Positions 27,623 through 35,168 of a stretch of DNA of 64,000 bases are shown in pieces. Position 1 is the first letter of the stretch. The number at the start of each line of letters is the position of its first letter. The translations under genes and the position numbers were made by a program. Source of the DNA: Vitreoscilla filiformis (GTDB taxonomy: Bacteria > Pseudomonadota > Gammaproteobacteria > Burkholderiales > Burkholderiaceae_C); NCBI RefSeq assembly GCF_002222655.1, contig NZ_CP022423.1, positions 3,348,001 through 3,412,000 of the forward strand, written 5' to 3'. The notes under the pieces were generated by a model. That model had not been told where the DNA came from. It made no database searches and saw only the letters and a program-made list of their open reading frames with translations.

Positions 27623-27943
27623 TCACCTGGCCTCATCCGCCTGCGCCGAGCCTGAGCGGGGCGCTGCCCCGGCCAACCCCAACGCCGTACACAGCGCCCC
27701 CAGACTCAGCAACATCACCCACACCAGCACCGCCATCGATGGCCGATCCGCCTTCAGGCAAGCCAACAGCGCCAGCAGCAAAACCAATGCCCCCAGCCCA
27801 CGCAGCATGCGCCGAATGCCCGTGGCCGACGGGGCCGGACGGCGCATCACCTGGCCCCAATGCACCTCCATCGCCAAGGCCAGCGCGCCCATGCCAGCCA
27901 GCGCCAGCACCGCAGCCGCAGTCAACCAAAACGCTTCAGGCAT
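27623..27943 (-). CDS. DUF3325 family inner-membrane protein
   Basis: Small membrane protein of 106 residues from the ATG at 27943 (the frame extends upstream into the next gene). Three or so hydrophobic helices and the segment LALAMEVHWGQVMRR, with a conserved His-Trp, are typical of DUF3325. Members sit in gene clusters with PepSY-TM proteins and TonB-dependent siderophore receptors, as here. It overlaps the preceding PepSY gene by 8 bp. The function is unknown; a part in siderophore-iron handling at the inner membrane is inferred from context. Confidence 0.8.
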   Translation of the reverse strand: MPEAFWLTAAAVLALAGMGALALAMEVHWGQVMRRPAPSATGIRRMLRGLGALVLLLALLACLKADRPSMAVLVWVMLLSLGALCTALGLAGAAPRSGSAQADEAR

Positions 27944-29642
27944 GGAGACCCCCCGCCGCTTCACGGCCCTCGCCAGCGCTTGTTGCACGCCGTTGGTGCT
28001 CGTGCCGCGTCAGCTTGCGGGCGGCTCCCATCGCGATGCCCGCCGTCAGCAGCAAACTCACATCCACCCCGGCCACCGGCCAATAGGTTTCGATGAACAC
28101 CGTTTGCAACAGGTGATCCCCCGTGGTCACGGCATTGAGCATCACCGCCGCGACGCACAAACCCGCCACCGCCCGGCACTGCTCACGCCAAGCCGGGTTC
28201 ATGCCGCCACGGGCCACCGGGCCACTGCGCCACAACGCATGCAGCAGCGCCAAGGCCCAGAACCCCCAGAAAGCATGCTTTTCCCAGTCGCTTTTGCCCA
28301 CCAGATCAGCCGGTAACACGCGGTTGGCCACCAACAAACCCACCGCCGCGATCACCATGCCAGTGACCGTGCTCACCGCCAGCGCATCCACCAGGCGGCA
28401 GCCCTGACCGCCCGCTTGGGCGTGCGCGGCCTTGCGTTTCTCCACAAAAAACACAAAACCGGTGGCGATGCACACACAGCCTAGCAGCCCGCCGAGCACG
28501 TAAAGCCAGCGCAGCATCCAGTGTTCGAAATGCTGAAGGTGCAAACCGGTGAGGAATTCATGCACGTCGGCCACCGCTGAACGGGGCGGATCCTCGCGCA
28601 GCACCTCGCCGGTGCTGGCCCTGAAATGAAGGCCCTCGCCCACCAACGCCACCCGGTCGCTGCCAGCGCGGTAGATGCTGACGTAGCTGTTGGCATCGCC
28701 CACGTGATGCACCATCAGGAAACCCACCTCGCCTGCCATGTCGCGGGCGGCCCAGCGGCGTTTGGCTTCGGCCACCATCGCGTCCACCGAGGCCAGGGGG
28801 GCGGCCACACCAGCGGCCTGGTGGGGCAGGCCGGTGGCCCGCGCCTCCATCACCTCGTGCTGATCGTGCAGGCCCTTGAGCTGGAATTGCGAAACCGGCA
28901 GAAAGTAGGTGGCACCGAAGATCACCAAACCCGTGAACGCAAAAAAGAAGTGGAACGGCAGCGCCACCACCCCGCTCAGGTTGTGCAAATCCAGCACGCT
29001 GCGCTGGCTGTGCTTCTGCGGACGAAAGGTGAAAAACTCGCGGAAGATCTTGCGGTGGATCACCACACCGCTGACCAGCGCCGCCAGCATCACCACCGCC
29101 GCCAGGCCCACCAGGAAGATGCCCACGTTCTGCCACGGCCAGTTCAGGCTGTAGTGCATCGGGTAAAACCACTCGCTGCCGATCTTGAGCTGATCGGCCC
29201 GCACGAACGCACCGCTGCGCGGGTCGAGGGTGGCGTCGCCGTGGATGTGGTTGTGGCCATCCGGATCCTTGGCCAGCGGCACTTTGAAGCCGACCCCCAT
29301 GCGCAGCACCGGGTCGCGGTGGGTGGTGTAGGCCCAGTACTCGTCGGCGGGCAGGTGCAGGCGCGGCGTCATCGGGCCTTGCGCGGGGTCGTGCAACGCG
29401 GCCATGTGGGCGGCGTAGTCGGCCTCGCCGGGTTCCATTTTGCGGAAGGCGGGCAGCAACATCCGATCGAACGAGGGCATGGGCTGCGGGTCGAAGCGGG
29501 TCTGCGGAATCGCCCAGCGGTCGATCTCGCGATCAAACACCGACAGCGTCCCAAAGAAAAACACCACGATCAGCACAAAACCCAGCACCAGCCCGAACCA
29601 GGTGTGCAGCCAGGCCATGGACTGGCGGAGGTTGGGAAACAT
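27936..29642 (-). CDS. PepSY-associated transmembrane protein, likely siderophore-iron reductase type
   Basis: 568-residue inner-membrane protein of the PepSY_TM (PiuB-like) family. The N-terminal helix is followed by MAWLHTWFGLVLG, the standard opening with a conserved histidine. A large periplasmic PepSY region, further helices near residues 185-205 and 240-265 (HNLSGVVALPFHFFFAFTG, again with conserved His), a second PepSY-like stretch, and a four-helix C-terminal block (about 375-540) follow. Characterised members reduce ferric siderophores in the inner membrane or periplasm using haem-type or quinol electrons. That role is inferred. It is preceded by DUF3649 and the receptor in one minus-strand operon. 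Confidence 0.88.
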   Translation of the reverse strand: MFPNLRQSMAWLHTWFGLVLGFVLIVVFFFGTLSVFDREIDRWAIPQTRFDPQPMPSFDRMLLPAFRKMEPGEADYAAHMAALHDPAQGPMTPRLHLPADEYWAYTTHRDPVLRMGVGFKVPLAKDPDGHNHIHGDATLDPRSGAFVRADQLKIGSEWFYPMHYSLNWPWQNVGIFLVGLAAVVMLAALVSGVVIHRKIFREFFTFRPQKHSQRSVLDLHNLSGVVALPFHFFFAFTGLVIFGATYFLPVSQFQLKGLHDQHEVMEARATGLPHQAAGVAAPLASVDAMVAEAKRRWAARDMAGEVGFLMVHHVGDANSYVSIYRAGSDRVALVGEGLHFRASTGEVLREDPPRSAVADVHEFLTGLHLQHFEHWMLRWLYVLGGLLGCVCIATGFVFFVEKRKAAHAQAGGQGCRLVDALAVSTVTGMVIAAVGLLVANRVLPADLVGKSDWEKHAFWGFWALALLHALWRSGPVARGGMNPAWREQCRAVAGLCVAAVMLNAVTTGDHLLQTVFIETYWPVAGVDVSLLLTAGIAMGAARKLTRHEHQRRATSAGEGREAAGGLHA

Positions 29643-29654
29643 GGCGTGCTCCTT

Positions 29655-29957
29655 TCAAGCCAGCAAAGCGCGCTGGATCGCCCAGGCTGCGCCAAACAGC
29701 AGCAGCGCGCCGCCACTCAACCCCACCCAAACCCACCCGATGCGCCGCACCGCAAAGCACCCCAGCAGCACACCGGGGAACAGCAACAGGGCGAGCATCG
29801 ACATGCCCATCTCGGCCTCGTGGTAGTCCATCCCCAGGGCGACCAGCGTGGCCACCCCGGCTGCCGTCAAACCCCAGGTGAAGGCGTAGCTGCCCAAAAT
29901 GCCCGCCGTCACCCGGGCGGTGATTTCGGGCCAACGCAACGATGAAGGGTGGCGCAT
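29655..29957 (-). CDS. DUF3649 family membrane protein
   Basis: 100 residues from the ATG at 29957 (MRHPSSLRWPEITARV). It has three hydrophobic helices and the ARVTAGILGSYAFTWGLTA start typical of DUF3649. It lies 7 bp after the siderophore receptor and 12 bp before the PepSY gene. DUF3649 and DUF3325 proteins recur together in such receptor operons. The function is unknown. Confidence 0.8.
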   Translation of the reverse strand: MRHPSSLRWPEITARVTAGILGSYAFTWGLTAAGVATLVALGMDYHEAEMGMSMLALLLFPGVLLGCFAVRRIGWVWVGLSGGALLLFGAAWAIQRALLA

Positions 29958-29964
29958 GGTTCGA

Positions 29965-32097
29965 TCAGAACTTGTATTCGAGCGACAGCGCCGCCGTTCG
30001 CGGTGCGCCATAAATGGCGCCATACGTCACCGATCGGATGTACTTCTTATCGAACAGGTTCTTGACATTCAGCCGCAGGACGGCCTTGTCGGTCAGCGCA
30101 TAAGCCCCAAAAGCGTCCACCAGCATGTAAGCCTCTTGGTGCGCACCAGCCACCTTCGACACGTCGGACTGCCAGCGCACCCCCGCCCCCACCCGCAACG
30201 CGGGCAGGGTGGCCACACGGGTATCGGCGAGCAGCTTCAGGGTGCGGCGGGGAATCCACTCGTAGATGCCGCTGCCGTCGGGCCCGGTCAGTTTCATGGC
30301 GGTGAAACCCACGGAAAGGTGGGTGTCGGCCCCCACGCGACCGCTGGCCTCGATCTCGAAACCACGGGTTTTCACGTCCTTGGGCGCGTAGTAGTTCTGC
30401 TGGGCCACCGTGTCGAAGCCGGCCACCGTGGCCAGACCCCGCTGTTCGGCGCTGAACAGCGCGAGCGTGGTCAGCAGCTTGCGATCCAGCCACTCGGCTT
30501 TGACGCCCACCTCGGCGTTGACGCCTTGCATGGGTTGGAGGGTGGCACCGTGGATGTCCACCTGATCTTGCGCTTGGAAGATGTCGGAGTACGAGGCGTA
30601 GGCCAGCGCGTTCGGCGCCAGATCGTAGGTCAAGCCGACGTAGGGGCTGACCTTCTGGGTGGTCTCGCTGTTGAGTTGAACACCGCTGCCGTAGATGGCC
30701 GTACCGTCGCGCACCAGCCGGATGGCGTTGGCCCCCACGATGCCCTTGAGCCGATCGCTCAACTGCAAACGGCCCGCCACATACAAGCGGGTCAGGCCCT
30801 GTTCACCGTCCGACGCCACGGTTTTGGCCCCCCAGACGGGTTCCGGAAACACGTCCCCCGCGTACGGAAACGCCGGCAGCACCGGGAAGGTGGCGCCCGC
30901 ATACGTTTCGGTTTTGGCTTTTTGCTTCGAATGGCTCAGCCCGAAGACCACGTCATGCTCGCGCCCAAACGCCTGGAAGCGCCCGGTCAGATTGACGTCC
31001 AGGATGTCGCTGCTGGAGGTGCTGTCGCTGCGGTAGGGCCAGCCATACAAGCCGGTGTTGTCATCGTTGAGGGTGCCGGAGGGGCTGTAGGCATAAAAGA
31101 GTTTGGTGGCGCCTTCGCCCACGGTGCGGTTATAGGTAAGTTTGGCTTCCCAGTTGGGGGTCAGCGCGTGGACATACTCCACGAACCCGCTGAACATGCG
31201 GTTGTTCCAGCGCGTCCAGTCCTGCGATGTCGAAGCCGACACATCAAACTCCGCCAACGAGCCATCGGCATAGGGCAAGGTGAGGGAGCCCCACATCGGG
31301 GAGCGCTGCTTGGCGTCTTGGTACGTGAACCCCAGGGTCAAGATGCCCTCTTGGCTCACCTGGCCTTCGACGATGCCGGAAATGGCCGTGCGCTTGTTGC
31401 CAAGGGCGCGCAGGTGGGAGTCCTTGTCGTCCAGCGCCACCACCACCCGGCCCGCCCACAGGCCATCTTCGGACAGCACTTGGTTGTAATCCAGCGCCAT
31501 GCGTTTGTGGCCATAGGAGCCCACGGTGAGCACGGCCTCGCCGCCGTTTTGGTTGGTGGGACGCTTGCGCACATAGTTGATCGTGCCCGAAGCGTTGCCA
31601 ACCCCCGTGAGCAGACCGTTGGCCCCCCGGATCAGCTCGATTTTTTCGAACAAGTAGGTGTCGAGTTGCCCTTCGGCGATGCCCCAGTCATTGGTCATGC
31701 CCAGCCCGTCGATCTGGGTCAGCATGACGTCAAAACCACGGGCGCTGTAGGAGGTGCGGTTGGTTTCCCACTCGTCCACCGTGAGGCCGGTGCCGTACTG
31801 CAACGCCTCGTTGCTGTCGGTGGCGGCGAAGTCGCGCAGGGTTTGCGCGTCGAGGGTGCTGATCGACTGCGGCGTTTCCTTGATTTCCATGCGCAAATTC
31901 GTGGCGCCTTTGGAGACACGCTGCTCACGCTTGGCCTTGACCACCACCCGATCGAGGGCTGTCGGCGAGGGGGACGCCGACACCGCCGAGGGTTCGGCGG
32001 TCTGGGCCTGCGCCAAACCCATCACGGCCAGGGTGGCCAGCGCACAGGCGCTGCGGGTGAATCGAGGAACGCGGGGTCGGGAGGGTTGAGTTTTCAT
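29965..32097 (-). CDS. TonB-dependent siderophore receptor (FhuE/FpvA/FoxA-like)
   Basis: Outer-membrane receptor, 710 residues. Signal peptide (about 1-32, ending GLAQAQ), a TonB-box-like segment LDRVVVKAK, then the plug domain with ETPQSISTLDAQTL, SYSARGFDVMLTQIDG and the plug end LIRGANGLLTGVGNASGTINYVRKRP. A 22-strand barrel follows, ending in the obligatory C-terminal aromatic (EYKF). The plug closely resembles ferric hydroxamate and coprogen or pyoverdine receptors, so the ligand is probably a hydroxamate or mixed siderophore; that is inference. It is the first gene of the receptor-DUF3649-PepSY-DUF3325 operon. A Fur-box-like palindrome lies upstream. Confidence 0.92.
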   Translation of the reverse strand: MKTQPSRPRVPRFTRSACALATLAVMGLAQAQTAEPSAVSASPSPTALDRVVVKAKREQRVSKGATNLRMEIKETPQSISTLDAQTLRDFAATDSNEALQYGTGLTVDEWETNRTSYSARGFDVMLTQIDGLGMTNDWGIAEGQLDTYLFEKIELIRGANGLLTGVGNASGTINYVRKRPTNQNGGEAVLTVGSYGHKRMALDYNQVLSEDGLWAGRVVVALDDKDSHLRALGNKRTAISGIVEGQVSQEGILTLGFTYQDAKQRSPMWGSLTLPYADGSLAEFDVSASTSQDWTRWNNRMFSGFVEYVHALTPNWEAKLTYNRTVGEGATKLFYAYSPSGTLNDDNTGLYGWPYRSDSTSSSDILDVNLTGRFQAFGREHDVVFGLSHSKQKAKTETYAGATFPVLPAFPYAGDVFPEPVWGAKTVASDGEQGLTRLYVAGRLQLSDRLKGIVGANAIRLVRDGTAIYGSGVQLNSETTQKVSPYVGLTYDLAPNALAYASYSDIFQAQDQVDIHGATLQPMQGVNAEVGVKAEWLDRKLLTTLALFSAEQRGLATVAGFDTVAQQNYYAPKDVKTRGFEIEASGRVGADTHLSVGFTAMKLTGPDGSGIYEWIPRRTLKLLADTRVATLPALRVGAGVRWQSDVSKVAGAHQEAYMLVDAFGAYALTDKAVLRLNVKNLFDKKYIRSVTYGAIYGAPRTAALSLEYKF

Positions 32098-32411
32098 CGA
32101 TCAAACATCCAAAAAACGGGGCCGACTGAGTTCTTCAGGACGAGGTTTCTGAACCCCGGGCCAACCGCCAGGTGAACCGGGTGGGAGAACCATCCGGTTC
32201 GCAACACGGACAGGTTGGCCGCAGCCGCGCACCCACACCGTTCGGATGCCCGGGCCGCCCAACGCCATCCACCAACGGCGATTCGGGCGCCCGCGCACCG
32301 CCAGAACCCCGTACGCGGCGCGGCGTTCGCACCGAGCGCATCAGTGCGCCCCTTCCACATGCGTCACCGGTTGTGACATGCGAGCCTCCAGACATCTTGC
32401 AGCATCACAAC
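32098..32411. other. Leader/intergenic stretch upstream of the siderophore receptor
   Basis: 314 bp between the receptor start and the Fur-box palindrome. A minus-strand open frame of 88 codons (32094-32360) ends in ATGA overlap with the receptor start, but its composition looks like random GC-rich sequence, so I do not call it a gene. I see no riboswitch pattern that I can name. The long leader remains unexplained. Confidence 0.4.
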
Positions 32412-32442
32412 AATCATAACAAGAATTGTTCTTATTACGATT
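32412..32442. promoter_or_regulatory. Fur-box palindrome between receptor and fur
   Basis: A 31-bp near-palindrome centred on 32427: AATC-x-TAA-x-AAGAA on the left and its mirror TTCTT-x-TTA-x-GATT on the right. The inner 19 bp match the pattern AATGAGAAT-N-ATTCTCATT at 14 of 18 positions. On the minus strand it overlaps a TATGAT -10-like hexamer for the receptor operon. The divergent fur gene is on the other side. Confidence 0.7.
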
Positions 32443-32501
32443 GAAAGACAACTTGCCCCGCAAGGAGGTCAAGCGGTTGCGCTTTTTTGATCATCAACAC
32501 A

Positions 32502-32520
32502 AATGTGAATCATTCCTATC
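32502..32520 (+). promoter_or_regulatory. Second Fur-box-like site upstream of fur
   Basis: AATGTGAATCATTCCTATC matches the Fur pattern AATGAGAAT-N-ATTCTCATT at 14 of 18 positions. It is 36 bp before the fur ATG and just upstream of a TAAGAT hexamer, so autoregulation is likely. Confidence 0.55.
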
Positions 32521-32556
32521 TAAGATGTTCACGTTGTGCGACTTTCTTCCACCGTC

Positions 32557-33039
32557 ATGCCTCAGCGCCCGCCTTCTCCCAACATCAACGAGCTCAAAAC
32601 CAGCGGCCTCAAAGTCACGCTGCCTCGGCTGAAAATCCTGCGGCTGTTTCATGAGTCTCCCCAGCGCCACCTCAGCGCTGAAGACGTGTTGCGTCTGCTG
32701 ATGGCCCAAGACGCCGACATCGGTTTGGCCACGGTCTACCGCGTGCTCAACCAGTTTGAGCAAGCCGGGCTGCTGCTGCGCAATCAGTTCGACACCGACA
32801 AGTCCGTCTACGAGCTCAACCACGGCGAGCACCACGACCATTTGGTGTGCGTGCATTGCGGCCGTGTCGAGGAATTCCACGACCCGCAACTCGAAGCCCT
32901 GCAACTGCACGTGGCCCACACCCGTGGTTTCGAGCTGCGCACCCACACGCTGGCGCTGTACGGGGTCTGCCAATCGCCCGACTGTCGTGCTCGCCAAGTC
33001 CATCTGCCCATGCCTGGGCCAGGGCTTTTGTCAGACTAA
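32557..33039 (+). CDS. fur: Fur family ferric uptake regulator
   Basis: 160-residue metalloregulator. The ATG at 32557 is preferred; the frame opens at a GTG (32536), and neither has a clear ribosome-binding site. The DNA-binding winged helix ([14 protein letters not shown], then [21 protein letters not shown]) is followed by the metal-binding dimerisation domain with [11 protein letters not shown] and a C-terminal second pair in CQSPDC, so the structural four-cysteine zinc site is kept. It is close to betaproteobacterial Fur rather than Zur or PerR. It sits divergent from a siderophore receptor and immediately upstream of tonB, and Fur boxes flank it. It may be the global Fur or a local paralogue; the window cannot decide. 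Confidence 0.92.
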   Translation: MPQRPPSPNINELKTSGLKVTLPRLKILRLFHESPQRHLSAEDVLRLLMAQDADIGLATVYRVLNQFEQAGLLLRNQFDTDKSVYELNHGEHHDHLVCVHCGRVEEFHDPQLEALQLHVAHTRGFELRTHTLALYGVCQSPDCRARQVHLPMPGPGLLSD

Positions 33040-33050
33040 AACAACAATCA

Positions 33051-33069
33051 AACACGATTCATTCTCATT
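33051..33069. promoter_or_regulatory. Fur box upstream of tonB
   Basis: AACACGATTCATTCTCATT matches the Fur pattern AATGAGAAT-N-ATTCTCATT at 14 of 18 positions, with a perfect right half. A TATATC -10-like hexamer (33073-33078) follows directly, so Fur binding would block the promoter of the tonB-exbB-exbD-receptor-piuC operon. Confidence 0.7.
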
Positions 33070-33127
33070 TGCTATATCATCCATTCACACTTCGTCACAT
33101 CCTGACATCTCCAAGTTGTGTTGCCGC

Positions 33128-33838
33128 ATGAGTTCCTTGTCCGCCCCCGTTGCCATCTCCGCATCGTCTGCGCTGCACGCTGACCGGGTGGAGGACATCG
33201 GCCCGCACGCCCGGCGCTGGCTGAGTGTGGGCATGCTGTTCGCCCACGTGGCCGCCGGCTGGGGGTTGATGCAAATCGAAGGCGTGCGCCAAGCCGTCAC
33301 CGAAACAGCGCCGATGATGGTGAGCTGGATCGCCCCGCCCGAGCCGCTGCCGCCGGCCCCACCACCGCCTCCGGCCAAGCCCCGCGTCGCACCGCCCAAA
33401 CCGGCGCCAGTGATCGCCGCTGCGCCGACGCCTGCGCCCCAACCCGTCCCCACCTTCACCGCCCCGGCCCCGCCGACCGTCGCCACCCCGGTGGCGGCAA
33501 CCGAAGCGCCGCCTGCGCCTCCGGCTCCACCAGCCCCCGCACCGCCTGCCGCGCCCAAACTCGTGCCCGCCAGCGCCCTGCGTTACGTGACCTTGCCTCA
33601 GCAGGTTTACCCCCTGGCCTCGCGCCGCTTGGGTGAAGCCGGCACGGTGATGGTGCGGGTGGTGGTGGATGTGCGTGGGTTGCCACGTCAAGTCGGGTTG
33701 CACCAATCGTCTGGGTTTGCTCGGCTCGATGAACAAGCCCTGACCGCCATGCGCGCCGCCCGCTTCCAGCCCTGCACCGACAACGGGCACGCCATCGAAT
33801 GCATGGCCATCGCCCCACTGGCCTACGAGCTGGACTGA
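33128..33838 (+). CDS. tonB: Energy transducer TonB
   Basis: 236 residues from the ATG at 33128; the frame is open far upstream inside fur, which is not coding. The cytoplasmic tail is unusually long (about 32 residues) before the single transmembrane helix (about 35-52, VGMLFAHVAAGWGL). A Pro/Ala/Lys-rich periplasmic spacer (about 70-145) and a C-terminal TonB domain (LGEAGTVMVRVVVDVRGLPRQVGLHQSSG, then ARFQPC) follow. It transmits the proton-motive force from ExbB-ExbD to outer-membrane receptors; the two receptors in this cluster are the obvious clients. Confidence 0.93.
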   Translation: MSSLSAPVAISASSALHADRVEDIGPHARRWLSVGMLFAHVAAGWGLMQIEGVRQAVTETAPMMVSWIAPPEPLPPAPPPPPAKPRVAPPKPAPVIAAAPTPAPQPVPTFTAPAPPTVATPVAATEAPPAPPAPPAPAPPAAPKLVPASALRYVTLPQQVYPLASRRLGEAGTVMVRVVVDVRGLPRQVGLHQSSGFARLDEQALTAMRAARFQPCTDNGHAIECMAIAPLAYELD

Positions 33839-33894
33839 GCGCCCTCCCCGTCTCGCTGTTTTTCGCTTTTTTGTTCTTGCCGTCAGGAGTCCTC

Positions 33895-34620
33895 ATGGAA
33901 ACCACCGCCGTGGTCACGCAAGCCGCTGCCCAAACCCAGGGTTTTGCCCATTTCATCCAGCAAAGCGACGCCGTGGGCAAGACGCTGTTCGTGTTGTTGG
34001 TGCTGATGTCGGTGGCCTCGTGGGCCATCATCGTCACCAAGGGGCTGGCGCAGTGGCTGCGCCATCGTCGGGCGGGGGCGTTCTTGCAGCAGTTTTGGAA
34101 CGCCAGCACGCTCGATCAAGTGCAAGCCGAAATCAGCACCCACGGGGCACGCGATCCGTTCTCGCACCTCTCGGCCCATGCGCTGCACGCCCAAGCCCAT
34201 CACGCCCGCCACGGCACCGCCCGCCTGGCCGAAGCCGGCAGCGCCAGCGACTACATCACCCGCACCCTGAAAAAAGTGCTGGATGAGGAAACCACACGGC
34301 TGGAATCCGGCTTGACCGCCTTGGCCACGGTCGGCGCGACGGCCCCATTTGTCGGCCTGTTCGGCACGGTGTGGGGGGTGTATCACGCGCTGCTGGCCAT
34401 CGGCATGAGCGGTGCGGGCACGCTGGACAAGGTCGCCGGCCCCGTGGGCGAAGCGCTCATCATGACGGGCATCGGCCTGGCCGTGGCGATCCCGGCGGTG
34501 GTGGCCTACAACGCTTTTACGCGCAGCAACCGCGTGCTGTCTGGCCGATTGGATGCGTTTGCCTTCGAGCTGCACAGCCTGCTGACCCTGGGCCAAGCCC
34601 CCAGCGCCAAAACCGCTTGA
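33895..34620 (+). CDS. exbB: Biopolymer transport protein ExbB
   Basis: MotA/TolQ/ExbB proton-channel family, 241 residues from the ATG at 33895, preceded by CAGGAG. Three transmembrane helices: about residues 25-45 (TLFVLLVLMSVASWAIIV), 140-160 (ATVGATAPFVGLFGTVWGVYHAL, the signature) and 185-205. It is the second gene of the tonB operon, 56 bp after tonB and 20 bp before exbD. Confidence 0.94.
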   Translation: METTAVVTQAAAQTQGFAHFIQQSDAVGKTLFVLLVLMSVASWAIIVTKGLAQWLRHRRAGAFLQQFWNASTLDQVQAEISTHGARDPFSHLSAHALHAQAHHARHGTARLAEAGSASDYITRTLKKVLDEETTRLESGLTALATVGATAPFVGLFGTVWGVYHALLAIGMSGAGTLDKVAGPVGEALIMTGIGLAVAIPAVVAYNAFTRSNRVLSGRLDAFAFELHSLLTLGQAPSAKTA

Positions 34621-34640
34621 GCTGAGAAGGATCGCGCATC

Positions 34641-35060
34641 ATGGCCTTCGCTTCCTTCGACAACAAGAACGGCGCCGCCCCGGTGGCCGAGATCAACATG
34701 GTGCCGCTCATCGACGTGATGCTGGTGCTGCTGGTGATTTTCATCGTCACCGCGCCGTTGTTGACGCACGCCGTCAAACTCGATCTGCCCAAGGTCGATG
34801 CCAGCGCCAACGACCTGAAACCCGAAAAAATCGACTTCGCCATCGATGCCCAAGGCCAGCGCTTTTGGAATGGCGCGCTGGTGACACGCGCAGAAGCACA
34901 AACCCGCTTCCGTTCCGAAGGCCAGCGCCAGCCGCAGCCGGAAATCCACCTGCGCGCCGATCACGCCGCGCTGTATCAAACCGTGGCCGAAACGCTGGCC
35001 GATGCCAGCCAAGCCGGTTTGAGCAAGGTCGGTTTCATCAGCCAGCCAGAAACGCGCTGA
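34641..35060 (+). CDS. exbD: Biopolymer transport protein ExbD
   Basis: 139-residue TonB-complex subunit with one transmembrane helix. The signature INMVPLIDVMLVLLVIFIVT holds the essential membrane aspartate (about residue 25). A periplasmic domain with KLDLPKVDA follows. The ribosome-binding sequence GAGAAGGA precedes the start. It forms the proton-driven motor with ExbB. Confidence 0.94.
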   Translation: MAFASFDNKNGAAPVAEINMVPLIDVMLVLLVIFIVTAPLLTHAVKLDLPKVDASANDLKPEKIDFAIDAQGQRFWNGALVTRAEAQTRFRSEGQRQPQPEIHLRADHAALYQTVAETLADASQAGLSKVGFISQPETR

Positions 35061-35168
35061 CCCCTCCCCGTTTCGCTTGCACCCCCTGCTGTCAGCCCGC
35101 CGCCGCCAGCCAGGGCGGGTGGGTGCTGTCTCGTCCTTTCATCGCCATCTCTTTGAAGGAAAAGCCCC

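Noticed and set aside
29899..32175. 758-codon plus-strand open frame
   Set aside because: It is the mirror of the siderophore receptor gene, whose protein features are unambiguous on the minus strand.
32094..32360. 88-codon minus-strand frame ending in ATGA overlap with the receptor
   Set aside because: The overlap is suggestive, but the translation (Arg/Trp/Ala/Gly-rich) looks like non-coding GC-rich DNA and there is no clear ribosome-binding site.
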